Below, piece by piece: positions 26,000-34,034 of a DNA stretch of 64,000 nt. Below the pieces are notes generated by a model. The model worked only from the letters and a program-made list of their open reading frames with translations. It ran no database searches and had not been told where the DNA came from. The translations under genes and the position numbers were made by a program. Source of the stretch: Streptomyces sulphureus DSM 40104. Its GTDB lineage: Bacteria > Actinomycetota > Actinomycetes > Streptomycetales > Streptomycetaceae. The DNA is taken from positions 478,716 to 542,715 of the forward strand of contig NZ_KB905813.1 of NCBI RefSeq assembly GCF_000381025.1, in the 5' to 3' direction. Position 1 is the first letter of the stretch. Each line of letters starts with the position of its first letter.

Positions 26000-26782
26000 A
26001 TGTCCGAGAAGTCCTCTTCATCCACTCGCACCACGTCGCAGGCGCGCGCACGTCGCAGGCGCACCGTGTGGGCCGCCGTCGTGCTGGTTGCCGCCACCGC
26101 CGCGACCGTGGCGCTGGTCGTGACCGCCGACTCCGAGTCGGGTTCCGACCGCTCCCGGTCCGAGACCTCGGCCGAACCCGTGCCGGGGGACTCCGCACCG
26201 GCCGGCCCCGATCTGGCGCGTCGTGACACCGACGACCCCCTGGCCGTCGGCTCGGTCGACGCACCCGTGGTGATGGTCGAGTACTCCGACTTCCAGTGCC
26301 CGTTCTGCGGACGCTTCGCACGCGAGACCAAGCAGGAACTCCTGAGCACCTACGTGGAGAAAGGGTCACTGCGCATCGAGTGGCGCAACTTCCCCCTCTT
26401 CGGTGAGGAGTCGGAGAAGGCGGCGCACGCTGCGTGGGCCGCCGGTCGGCAAGGTGCTTTCTGGGAGTTCCACGACCGTCTCTACGCTGAGCCGCGCGAG
26501 CGCAACACCGGCGAATTCACGGAGGACAAGCTCATCGCCCACGCGAAAGCGGTCGGGGTGAAGGACCTCACGCGTTTCCGCCGGGACATGGATTCGGCAC
26601 AGGCCCGCCAGGCGGTGGATCGCGACCGCGAAGAAGGGTACGCCCTCGGCGTCACCAGCACCCCCGCCTTCCTCGTCAACGGCACACCCATGCTCGGCGC
26701 CCAACCCACCGCAACCTTCCACGAGGAGATCCGGAGCGCACTCAGCGAGAGCGAGAGCGAGAACGAGGGCGAGGCGAAATGA
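26000..26782 (+). CDS. DsbA/thioredoxin-fold exported disulfide oxidoreductase
   Basis: 260 residues, RBS CACAGGAGCG. An N-terminal basic tail and one membrane helix (TVWAAVVLVAATAATVALVV) anchor it outside the membrane. The DsbA-like domain (about residues 80-245) carries SDFQCPFCGRFARETKQE with the redox pair CPFC, followed by the helical insertion and the cis-Pro loop GVTSTPAFLVNGTPM. It introduces or isomerises disulfides in exported proteins, or reduces them if fed by CcdA. Its stop overlaps the start of the CcdA-like gene by 4 bp, strong evidence for a functional pair. Confidence 0.9.
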   Translation: MSEKSSSSTRTTSQARARRRRTVWAAVVLVAATAATVALVVTADSESGSDRSRSETSAEPVPGDSAPAGPDLARRDTDDPLAVGSVDAPVVMVEYSDFQCPFCGRFARETKQELLSTYVEKGSLRIEWRNFPLFGEESEKAAHAAWAAGRQGAFWEFHDRLYAEPRERNTGEFTEDKLIAHAKAVGVKDLTRFRRDMDSAQARQAVDRDREEGYALGVTSTPAFLVNGTPMLGAQPTATFHEEIRSALSESESENEGEAK

Positions 26783-27615
26783 CGGACGTCGGTATCCTCC
26801 TCGCCTTCCTCGGTGGGCTGCTCGCCTTGCTCAGCCCGTGCAGCGCCCTCCTTCTGCCCGCCTTCTTCGCCTACTCCTTCACCCACAGGACGCGGCTGCT
26901 CCGGCACACCGCCGCCTTCTACGCCGGGCTGTGCCTGACGCTCGTCCCCCTTGGAGCAGGCGGGGCCTTCGCCAGCCGCCTGTTCATCGGTCACCGGGAC
27001 ACGCTCGTCCTCGTCGGCGGCTGGACCATGATCGCCCTGGGGATCATGCAGCTCCTCGGACTCGGCTTCGGCTCCCGCCGCCTCCAGCAACGCGCCGGAG
27101 CCCCCACCGGATCGACGTCCTCCACCGTCGCTCTCGGCGCCGTCTACGGGCTCGCCGGGTTCTGCGCAGGGCCGGTCCTGGGCAGCATTCTCACCGTCGC
27201 CGCGCTCGGTGGGAGCCCGCTCCGCGGCGGTCTCCTTCTGGCGGTGTACGCCCTGGGCATGGCCGCTCCCCTCTTCGTCCTCGCCCTCCTCTGGAACCGC
27301 TGGCAACTGGGGCGACGCGCCTGGCTGCGAGGGCGGGGATTCCGCATCGGCCGCCTGCACCTCCACAGCACTTCGGTGATCGGCGGCCTGCTCTTCGTCA
27401 CCCTCGGAGCGGTCTTCCTCCTCTTCGACGGTTCGGCCGCGCTGCCGTCGCTGCTGGACGTGGATACCGAGTACGCGTGGGAACAGCGGGTCGCCGCTCT
27501 CGCCTCCGCCGTCCCGGGGAACCTCCTCCTGGCCGCCCTCGCCGCCGCGGTGGCGGTGGGAGCGAGCGTCGTCCTGGTCAGGAACAGTCGGGAGGAGAGC
27601 CGCGGCCGACGCTGA
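26779..27615 (+). CDS. CcdA/DsbD-like transmembrane thiol reductase
   Basis: 278 residues with six to seven predicted membrane helices. The two conserved cysteines of CcdA proteins are present: LLSPCSALLLPAFFAYS (helix 1) and GLAGFCAGPVLGSILT (helix 4). CcdA carries electrons from cytosolic thioredoxin to extracytoplasmic thiol proteins. Translation is coupled to the DsbA-like gene (ATGA overlap), so this pair probably keeps the CPFC protein reduced, for example for cytochrome c maturation or repair of oxidised cysteines. Ends about 480 bp before the convergent MFS gene. Confidence 0.9.
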   Translation: MTDVGILLAFLGGLLALLSPCSALLLPAFFAYSFTHRTRLLRHTAAFYAGLCLTLVPLGAGGAFASRLFIGHRDTLVLVGGWTMIALGIMQLLGLGFGSRRLQQRAGAPTGSTSSTVALGAVYGLAGFCAGPVLGSILTVAALGGSPLRGGLLLAVYALGMAAPLFVLALLWNRWQLGRRAWLRGRGFRIGRLHLHSTSVIGGLLFVTLGAVFLLFDGSAALPSLLDVDTEYAWEQRVAALASAVPGNLLLAALAAAVAVGASVVLVRNSREESRGRR

Positions 27616-28093
27616 GTCGGTCGCCGCGGCCCGTACTGCTGAGGGGCCCGGTAGCAGGCCGCCTGCTTCGTGCGTCGGTGGCCGGGCCCGGCTCAGCGGT
27701 GGCGTTCAGTCAGCAGCGGGCCGTTTCGGCTTGCCCCGCCTCTCCGACGTCCAAGGGCTGAACTCGTCCAATGCGCTCGCGGCCGAGCGCCGTCCGCGAC
27801 GTCAGCACCGTCACCCGGACGAGGAGACGGCCACCGTCCGGACTCCCCGTCACCGTTGCCGCGCGAGGCCGGGGCAGCGGGTGGCGGCTCTTCGGAAAGC
27901 CGGTGCCGAGCGAACGTGGCCGGGAGCCGGCGCGGCACGGCCCTGTGGGTGATCGGGGTTGCGTCGGCTCACGACCGGCTTCCCGCTCGCTGGGGCCGGG
28001 CAGGCGTCGTCGCTCTCCTTGCGCAAGCGCAACAGGAGGCTGACGTACGGCAGTTCGGCGCCGTCGACCGTGCGGCCCGAGGCGGGCCCTGGA
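27616..28093. other. Long intergenic region; possible degraded coding segment
   Basis: 478 bp between convergent genes. On the minus strand GAELPYVSLLLRLRKESDDA (about 28057-27998) and a separate frame reading DGGRLLVRVTVLTSRTALGR (about 27840-27780) look protein-like, but no start, domain or continuous frame joins them. Nothing can be named. Confidence 0.35.
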
Positions 28094-29359
28094 TCATCGG
28101 CGGTAGGCGGTGGCAGCGATGGCGGGTAGAAGGGCGAGGGAGAGGACACCGCCGGTGAGGGCGAGGGCGGGGTAGCTGGTGGCGGCGACCATGAGGCCGG
28201 AGGCCATGCCGCCGGTGGCACCGGCGATGGCGATGGAGACGTCGACCAGTCCCTGCGTCTTGGCGCGGGTGGCCAGCGGGACAGTGTCGGTGATGATCGC
28301 CGTGCCGGAGACGAGGCCGAAGTTCCAGCCGAGCCCCAGCAGGGCGAGCGCGAGGGCGAGGAGAGGCACGGAGCTGACGGGCGCCGCGGCGGCGACGATA
28401 CCGGCGGCCAGGAGAGTGGTACCTGACGCGGCGGCGATCTTCATGCGGCCGTAGCGGTCGACGAGCCAGCCGGTCACAGGGGAGGGCAGGTACATGGCGG
28501 CGACGTGGATGGCGATGACGAGTCCGGAGGCGGCGGTGCCGTGGCCGTGGTCGTGCATGTGGACCGGCGTCATCGTCATGATCGCGACCATCACGAGCTG
28601 GGTGAGGACCATGACCAGCGCCCCGAGGACCACGCTGCTGCGCCCTTCGCTCGGGTCGGCGGCATCGGCGGCCGCCGGATCGGCGACGGCGTCGGTCTCC
28701 TCCTTCTTCGCCAGGATGCGGGCCAGCAGCAGCGGGTCGGGCCGTAGCCGGAGCGCGAGCACGAGTGCGGCCAGCGCGTAGGCGACGCCGGAGAGGAGGA
28801 AGGGGCCGGCGAGAGGGGGGATGCCGAGGGTTTCGGCGAAGGTTCCGGTGGGGGCGGCGAGGTTGGGCCCGGCGACACCGCCGAGGGTGGTGGCGACCAG
28901 AACGGTGGAGACGTCCCTGGCGCGGTGGTCGGGCGCGGCGAGGTCGGCTCCGGCGTAGCGGGCCTGGAGGTTGGTGGCGGTGCCGGCCCCGTAGACGAAC
29001 AAGGCGAGGAAGAGCAGGACGGGGTTGTCCAACACGGCGGCGACAATGACGCCGGCCGAACCGAGGGCGCCGGCGAAGTAGCCGGCTGCCAGGCCGGGAC
29101 GGCGGCCGCGGGTTTGGGAGATGCGGCCGACGGCGACGGCGGTGAGGGCGGAGCCGGCGGTGAACAGGGCGCTGGGCAGCCCGGCGAGACTGGTGGTGCC
29201 GAGCATGTCCTGGGCGAGGAGGGCGCCGACGGTGACGCCGGCGGCGAGCCCGGCTCCGCTGCACACCTGGGAGGCGACGAGAACGCGCAGGGTGCGGCGT
29301 TGGGCTTGGGCGAGGTCGGATATGTGGTCCGTCGTGCCGTCGGATGCGGTGTCGGTCAT
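28094..29359 (-). CDS. MFS transporter (multidrug/solute exporter type)
   Basis: 421 residues from ATG 29359 (GGAAGAG upstream). About 12 hydrophobic segments, with the MFS motif A-like loops RISQTRGRRPGLAAGYFAGA and WLVDRYGRMKIAAASGTTLL. A His-rich loop (TPVHMHDHGHGTAAS, about residues 250-264) lies between helices 7 and 8, often seen in this Streptomyces MFS group. Likely exports a small molecule by proton antiport. It lies downstream of an alcohol dehydrogenase remnant on the same strand and near a LysR regulator across the divergent gap, so LysR control is possible. Confidence 0.88.
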   Translation of the reverse strand: MTDTASDGTTDHISDLAQAQRRTLRVLVASQVCSGAGLAAGVTVGALLAQDMLGTTSLAGLPSALFTAGSALTAVAVGRISQTRGRRPGLAAGYFAGALGSAGVIVAAVLDNPVLLFLALFVYGAGTATNLQARYAGADLAAPDHRARDVSTVLVATTLGGVAGPNLAAPTGTFAETLGIPPLAGPFLLSGVAYALAALVLALRLRPDPLLLARILAKKEETDAVADPAAADAADPSEGRSSVVLGALVMVLTQLVMVAIMTMTPVHMHDHGHGTAASGLVIAIHVAAMYLPSPVTGWLVDRYGRMKIAAASGTTLLAAGIVAAAAPVSSVPLLALALALLGLGWNFGLVSGTAIITDTVPLATRAKTQGLVDVSIAIAGATGGMASGLMVAATSYPALALTGGVLSLALLPAIAATAYRR

Positions 29360-29519
29360 GTTCTCTTCCGGAGCAGGTACTGCAAAGGGCGGGGCGGTGG
29401 CTCGGCCGAGCTCGGCGAGTTGTCGGCCCGGTGCGTGCCGGGCGGTGCGTCGGCTGACGCCGGTTGTGTGCGCCCGGACGGCGAACGAGCCGACCTCGTC
29501 ACGGCGTTGAAGGTAGTAC

Positions 29520-29844
29520 ACCTGCGCAGCCGAAAGGCCGCCTCGAAGAGGGCGAGGGCGGGGCAGTGCACGACGCCCCCGGACCGGCGGAACGCACGGT
29601 GTCCGACCGCCACACGGTCCCCGACCGACCAGCCCTCGACCCGCTCATCCGACTCGGGGAGGACATCGGCGACTTCGCGGCCCGGGGTGAAGGCGGTGCC
29701 CGCTCCGGTCACGATCTCGGCGTCGCACATGCCGCTCGCCGTCACCCGGACCCGGCAGCCCGTCGGCGACGGTGTCCCGGCCGCGGACGGGCGCAGAGAG
29801 CCTCCGAGCTCGCTAGCGACCACGGTCACGGCGCTGTCCGACAT
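29520..29844 (-). pseudogene. Zinc alcohol dehydrogenase N-terminal remnant
   Basis: ATG 29844 follows a good RBS (GGAGGAAGC). The frame reads MSDSAVTVVASELGG, then CRVRVTASGMCDAEIVTGAG (the VxAxGxCxxD of the catalytic-zinc Cys), TPGREVADVLPESDERVEGW (GHEVAG degraded to GREVAD) and SVGDRVAVGHRAF. It then loses similarity and runs on to 29356. The catalytic His is replaced by Arg and the Rossmann domain is absent. This is a decayed MDR alcohol dehydrogenase that kept its promoter-proximal signals. It diverges from the LysR gene, which probably once controlled it. Confidence 0.65.
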
Positions 29845-29963
29845 GGATGCTTCCTCCGGGAACAGGGCGATGTCCATAGCTGCTGATTATGTTGGAGCCA
29901 CGGAGACCCTAGGCAGGCACGGCAACACCTGGTAGAGGGCAGCGGTGAATGGAGCGATAAGCG

Positions 29964-30854
29964 ATGGCTATGGCCGACCGGATGAACCTCGAAGGGCTCC
30001 GCTACGCGCAGGCCGTGGCGGAGACCAAGTCGTTCAGCGCCGCCGCCCGCGCCTACGGCGTGACCCAACCCGCCTTGTCGAACGGCATCGCCAAGCTGGA
30101 GGAGCGCCTGGGCGAGAAGCTGTTCGACCGCTCCCCGCGAGGCGTGACCCAGACGGCGTTCGGTTCCCGCGTCCTACCCCTGATCGAGCGCGCCCTGGAG
30201 GGGTTCGACGCCGTGGCCGCGGAGGCCAGGCGGCTGACGGAAGTCGGAGAGCAGAAGATCCGCATGGGCCTCTCCCCGCTGATCGGCTCGCGCCTGGTCG
30301 CCCGCGCCTTCAGCATGGTCCAGGATCTGCCCGCGCCGCGTGACCTCGTGCTGCGCGAGGCGAACATGCAGGAACTGCGCGAAGACCTGGATGCCGGACA
30401 GCTCGACGTCGTCCTGATCCCGGCCGTGGCCGCGATGCCGCGCTTCGAGCATCGCGTCGTCGATGTCGAGCGGATGGTCGTCGTCAGTCCCGGCACTGCG
30501 GAATCGACTCCGCTCGAACTCGAAGAAGCAGGCGAGGAGTGCTTCATCCTCGTGCCGGACACCTGCGGCCTGACCACGTTCACCACGCAGCTCTTCGAGG
30601 CGCGCGAGATGCCCCTTCGCACCTACCCGGGGGAAGCCGCCAGCTACCAGGTCCTCGAGGACTGGTCGAAGCTGGGCCTGGGATCGGCCATGCTTCCCCA
30701 CTCCAAGCTCAGCTCGCCCGATGCTCCCCATCGCCCGCTCCTCGACGAGGGCCGAGAGGTGCAGATCTCCTTCGAAGCGGTCTGGAGCGCCGATTCCCCG
30801 CTCGCCGCTGACCTCCTCCACCTCGCCGACAGTCTCGCGGCGGCCCGCGCATAG
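29964..30854 (+). CDS. LysR-family transcriptional regulator
   Basis: 296 residues; ATG at 29964, 29970 or 29982 possible, weak RBS. Winged helix at the N-terminus: LEGLRYAQAVAETKSFSAAA, YGVTQPALSNGIAKLEERLG and LFDRSPRGVTQTAFG. The C-terminal substrate-binding domain follows (RMGLSPLIGSRLVARAF to SFEAVWSADSPLAADLL). It resembles OxyR/CbbR-type regulators and has a single prominent Cys pair region (EECFILVPDTCGLTTF, about residues 190-205) whose cysteines could be redox-active, as in OxyR-like proteins; that is speculative. It diverges from the alcohol dehydrogenase remnant and MFS transporter. Confidence 0.88.
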   Translation: MAMADRMNLEGLRYAQAVAETKSFSAAARAYGVTQPALSNGIAKLEERLGEKLFDRSPRGVTQTAFGSRVLPLIERALEGFDAVAAEARRLTEVGEQKIRMGLSPLIGSRLVARAFSMVQDLPAPRDLVLREANMQELREDLDAGQLDVVLIPAVAAMPRFEHRVVDVERMVVVSPGTAESTPLELEEAGEECFILVPDTCGLTTFTTQLFEAREMPLRTYPGEAASYQVLEDWSKLGLGSAMLPHSKLSSPDAPHRPLLDEGREVQISFEAVWSADSPLAADLLHLADSLAAARA

Positions 30855-30982
30855 CCATACACGGCACCTATGACCAGATTCGCAGGACTCCTCTACCGGC
30901 GCCTCGGCCGCCTGCCTAACGTGGCAGGCACGTTGCGGAATCCGCCGCAACGCGTCACCTCGCCGTCGAATGAGGCATAACC

Positions 30983-31264
30983 ATGGCGTATCTCGAAATC
31001 ACCCTGCGGGTGGCCCCGGACAACCGCGCCGCGGCTGCAGGCGTCTACGAGAAGTACAAGCAGCTCTTCCTGGACACCGTCCCCGGAGCCACCAGCAAGG
31101 AGCTCCTCGTCCGAGACGAGGATGTCCAAGTCCTCCACACCTTCCGGGGCGCCGCCGACGCCAAGGCGTACCTGGCCGGCGACCTCTTCACCCGCGACGT
31201 GGTCGGAGAGCTGGCCCCGCTGTTGGAGGCCAACCCCGACGTGCGCGTCTACGAGACCGTCTGA
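30983..31264 (+). CDS. Small dimeric alpha/beta-barrel-like protein
   Basis: 93 residues. MAYLEITLRVAPDNRAAAAG begins a beta-alpha-beta pattern (VYEKYKQLFLDTVPGATSKE, LLVRDEDVQVLHTFRGAADA, KAYLAGDLFTRDVVGELAPL), ending VRVYETV. This looks like the antibiotic-biosynthesis-monooxygenase (ABM)/dimeric ferredoxin-like fold. Members range from monooxygenases to stress proteins, and no catalytic residues can be assigned. It is followed 13 bp later by a DinB gene and then a carboxymuconolactone-decarboxylase-like gene. The LysR gene lies 128 bp upstream on the same strand. Probably all four belong to one regulon. Confidence 0.7.
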   Translation: MAYLEITLRVAPDNRAAAAGVYEKYKQLFLDTVPGATSKELLVRDEDVQVLHTFRGAADAKAYLAGDLFTRDVVGELAPLLEANPDVRVYETV

Positions 31265-31277
31265 GCCGGGCGGCGTC

Positions 31278-31811
31278 ATGTACGAGACCCAGGAACTCCT
31301 CCGCGAGTACGACCGGGCCCGCGCCTACACCGACGAGCTGTGGAAGGACCTCACCCCGGACGAGGTGACCTGGCGACCGCACGAGAGCTCCAGCGCCATC
31401 GGCTGGCACCTCGGCCACCAGGCCCACGTCGCCCACTTCATGATCCGCAACCTCACGGCGGCCGAGCCCAGTCCCGACCCGGAACTGGACGGACTCATGG
31501 ACTCGGCCAACCCGGAGAAGTTCCGTGGCGCGCTACCGACCACCGGCCGGCTCACCGCCTTCCGCGACACGGTCGCCGAGCGCGTCCACGCCCGCATCGG
31601 CGACATCGCGGCCGGCAAGGTCGGCGCCCCCGCCCAACTGGCCGTCGTCGCCCAGCATTTGCTGGTCGCTCTCATCAACCACGAGTACCAGCACGACCAG
31701 TGGATCAGCGAGGTCCGTGCCGACGACCTCGGCCATGCACTTCCGCCCGACCCCGTTTCGGACCGGCTCAGCCGCATCGACGGCTACCTCGTCTGCAACC
31801 CGTACCCCTGA
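31278..31811 (+). CDS. DinB-family metalloenzyme-fold protein
   Basis: 177 residues with a four-helix bundle pattern. MYETQELLREYDRARAYTDE opens helix 1. The three metal-ligand histidines of the DinB/YfiT superfamily are visible: GWHLGHQAHVAHF (His, about residues 44-56) and INHEYQHDQWISEV (HxxxH, about 134-140). Family members include thiol-dependent transferases (mycothiol/bacillithiol S-transferases), and many are of unknown function. It follows the ABM-like gene by 13 bp, indicating cotranscription. In an actinomycete, a mycothiol-dependent detoxification role is a reasonable hypothesis. Confidence 0.82.
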   Translation: MYETQELLREYDRARAYTDELWKDLTPDEVTWRPHESSSAIGWHLGHQAHVAHFMIRNLTAAEPSPDPELDGLMDSANPEKFRGALPTTGRLTAFRDTVAERVHARIGDIAAGKVGAPAQLAVVAQHLLVALINHEYQHDQWISEVRADDLGHALPPDPVSDRLSRIDGYLVCNPYP

Positions 31812-31914
31812 TCCCCGCACACCCCTTCCCGGTTCGGACAGCACGCCCGAAACCAGAAGCCCCCTACCGGCACGCCCAATTCCCGCGAGCTGGTTCGCAG
31901 TCAAGGAGCACGAC

Positions 31915-32442
31915 ATGAGCGATGTGCGCGTCACACCCTGGCAGGACGACACGATCCCCTCGCCCCCGCCCGAACTCCTGGCAGACATGAAGGCCCGTCG
32001 TCCCGACGGCGAACTGATCGGTATCGACCGTGTCCTGCTGAAGAGCTTCCCGCTCGCCACAGGGTGGAACGCGCTGCTGGGCCGGGTCCGCGCCGAGTTC
32101 GCACTCGCCTTGGAGTACCGCGAACTGATCATGCTGCGAGTGGCCGCACTGAACCGCGCCGACTTCGAGTGGGGCGTGCACCACCCGGCGTACCTGCAGG
32201 CGGGCGGCACGGAAGAGAAGTGCGCAGCTCTCCAGGGCGAAGGCGCAGAGAGTGACGTCTTCGACGAAGAGGAACGCACCCTGATCGCGCTGACCGACCA
32301 GTCCACGAAACAGGTCGAGGTTGACGCTCTTCTCGTTGAGAAGACGAAGCGCTTGTTCGGCGAGGTCCAAACGGTGGAAGCGGTCGCGACGGTCGCGGCC
32401 TACAACATGGTTTCGCGCTTTCTGGTGGCGCTGGCCGTCTGA
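31915..32442 (+). CDS. Carboxymuconolactone decarboxylase-like protein
   Basis: 175 residues, RBS AAGGAGCACGAC. The helical CMD core covers about residues 50-165: EFALALEYRELIMLRVAALN, RADFEWGVHHPAYLQAGGTE and EVQTVEAVATVAAYNMVSRF. The usual AhpD-type catalytic CxxC in front of the EWxxH motif is absent (AALNRADFEWGVHH), so this is the non-peroxidase branch, closer to gamma-carboxymuconolactone decarboxylase-type or uncharacterised CMD proteins. It is the last gene of the 30983-32442 set and converges on the ROK regulator. Reaction unknown. Confidence 0.82.
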   Translation: MSDVRVTPWQDDTIPSPPPELLADMKARRPDGELIGIDRVLLKSFPLATGWNALLGRVRAEFALALEYRELIMLRVAALNRADFEWGVHHPAYLQAGGTEEKCAALQGEGAESDVFDEEERTLIALTDQSTKQVEVDALLVEKTKRLFGEVQTVEAVATVAAYNMVSRFLVALAV

Positions 32443-32575
32443 CAGTCGGCAACGGGCGCGCCGTGCTCGGGTCGCGTCACCCGGACCAACTCCCGGTTGC
32501 TGGCCGCCGGTCGGCGGACGATCAGATCGGATCGACCATCGACGGGCTGACCGGCGGCCGTCCCCTCGCGGGGCG

Positions 32576-33793
32576 TCAGCCCACCATCAGCGCGGACGCG
32601 CGGGGCGCGAGGAAGTGATCCAGCACCAGTTCCGCGGCGCCCTGAGCAGCCACTTGGTCGCCCACGGCGGACCCCTGCACCTCGATGTTCCTGCGCCTCA
32701 CCACGAGTTCGCGCTCGACGATGCCAGGGATGACGGGGAGGAACACCGGGCTGAGCCGGCCCCAGAGCGGGCCTCCGATCACCACGCGCGGTACGTCCAA
32801 CAGGTTCACCAGCACGCCGAGGCCGACGGCCACGCGGCGTGCCGCGTGGTCGAGGATGCGGGAGGCGCCGCCGTCTCCGGCGGCGGCGAGGGCGCACAGC
32901 GAGGAGCAGGCGTCGTCGATGGCGACGTAGTCGCTGAGGTTCGGGAGCGGCAACAGGCCCACGCGGGCGGCCTGGAGAACGAGCGCCTCGGGAACGCAGG
33001 CGGCGGCGAGGCCGCCGCGCCGGCCGCTCCACTCCAGCCGTTCGGCGTCGGGGTCGACGACCAGGTCGCCGATCTCGCCGATGTTGTTCGTCGTGCCACG
33101 GACGACCTGGTTGTCCAGCACGACGGAGGCGCCGACACCGGACCCCAGGTAGAGGAAGATGAACGTGTTCGACGCCTCGTGAGACGAGCGGAGCTCCGCT
33201 GTGGCGGCTGCCGTGACGTCCTTGTCGAGGAGGACGGGCAGCCCGGTCGCTTCGTGGAGGTCGGCGCGCAGTTGGACGTTGCGCCAGTTGGGTAGCTGAG
33301 GCGGGTCGAGCAGCACCCCGGCGCCGATGTCGAGCGGGCCCGGAGCGGCGATGCCCAGCCCGAGCACCCGGGTCCGGGCGATGCCGGCCTCGGTGATCAG
33401 ACCGTCGACGGCGTCGGCGATGCAGGCGGTCACCTCGGAGGGGTTGGTGGCCTGCGGTGTCCGTTTCTGACATGTCAGCCGCACCTCGCCGTCGAGATCG
33501 AGGAGGACGACGGTCAACCTTGCCGGGTCGATGTGCACACCGACTGAGTAGGCTCCGTCCGGGTCGGTGACCAGCGGTATGCTCGGCCGGCCGCGCGCGT
33601 TGCCGCCCGGCGCGCTTTCACGGACCAGGTGGTCGTCGATCAGCCGACGCGTGATGTTGGAGATCGTCTGGGAGCTCAGACCGGTCGCGCGCTGCAGGTC
33701 GGCTCGGCTCACTCCGCGCGACCTGCGCACCACCTCCAGCACCACCGCCTGGTTGTAGTCCGCCAGCCGGAGCTGGTTGCTGCCTCGCCGCAT
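32576..33793 (-). CDS. ROK-family transcriptional repressor (NagC/XylR type)
   Basis: 405 residues from ATG 33793. N-terminal winged helix: SNQLRLADYNQAVVLEVVRR, GVSRADLQRATGLSSQTISN and ITRRLIDDHLVRE. The C-terminal sugar-kinase-like ROK domain has the ATP/sugar motifs VLGLGIAAPGPLD, VLLDKDVTAAATAEL and FLYLGSGVGASVVLDNQV. The zinc-binding His/Cys motif of ROK proteins is weak or absent (IGEIGDLVVDPDAERLEWS has no GHxxxxCxCGxxGC), so this is a regulator that has lost the zinc site. It diverges from the importer and glycosidase operon, with an AT-rich palindrome between them. It probably represses the operon until mannose or a derivative binds. Confidence 0.88.
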   Translation of the reverse strand: MRRGSNQLRLADYNQAVVLEVVRRSRGVSRADLQRATGLSSQTISNITRRLIDDHLVRESAPGGNARGRPSIPLVTDPDGAYSVGVHIDPARLTVVLLDLDGEVRLTCQKRTPQATNPSEVTACIADAVDGLITEAGIARTRVLGLGIAAPGPLDIGAGVLLDPPQLPNWRNVQLRADLHEATGLPVLLDKDVTAAATAELRSSHEASNTFIFLYLGSGVGASVVLDNQVVRGTTNNIGEIGDLVVDPDAERLEWSGRRGGLAAACVPEALVLQAARVGLLPLPNLSDYVAIDDACSSLCALAAAGDGGASRILDHAARRVAVGLGVLVNLLDVPRVVIGGPLWGRLSPVFLPVIPGIVERELVVRRRNIEVQGSAVGDQVAAQGAAELVLDHFLAPRASALMVG

Positions 33794-33978
33794 GCGACTC
33801 TTCCTGCCTTCCTCTAGGACCCTCGGACCGGCGATCGCGCGGGCCTCTCGCGGCGGTTCGCCGGGCGGCTCGGTGATCTGCGCCCACAGGAGGCTGTCCC
33901 GGCCGGGTGCGGGCCACGCTACGGGACTTGGCGTCATCCCTTGACGGGGAACGATCTCGCTCCATAGCATCACCGAAC

Positions 33979-34000
33979 TTTATCCAATCCATTTGATAAA
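33979..34000. promoter_or_regulatory. AT-rich palindrome, probable ROK operator
   Basis: Arms TTTATCCAAT (33979-33988) and ATTTGATAAA (33991-34000) pair at 9 of 10 positions around CC. ROK repressors bind such AT-rich TTTA...TAAA sites. It lies 34 bp before the binding-protein start and 185 bp from the ROK start, in DNA otherwise about 70% GC, which makes it conspicuous. Confidence 0.65.
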
Positions 34001-34034
34001 AGATGGATCGGAAACACGGCCAGGAGAGATGCCT

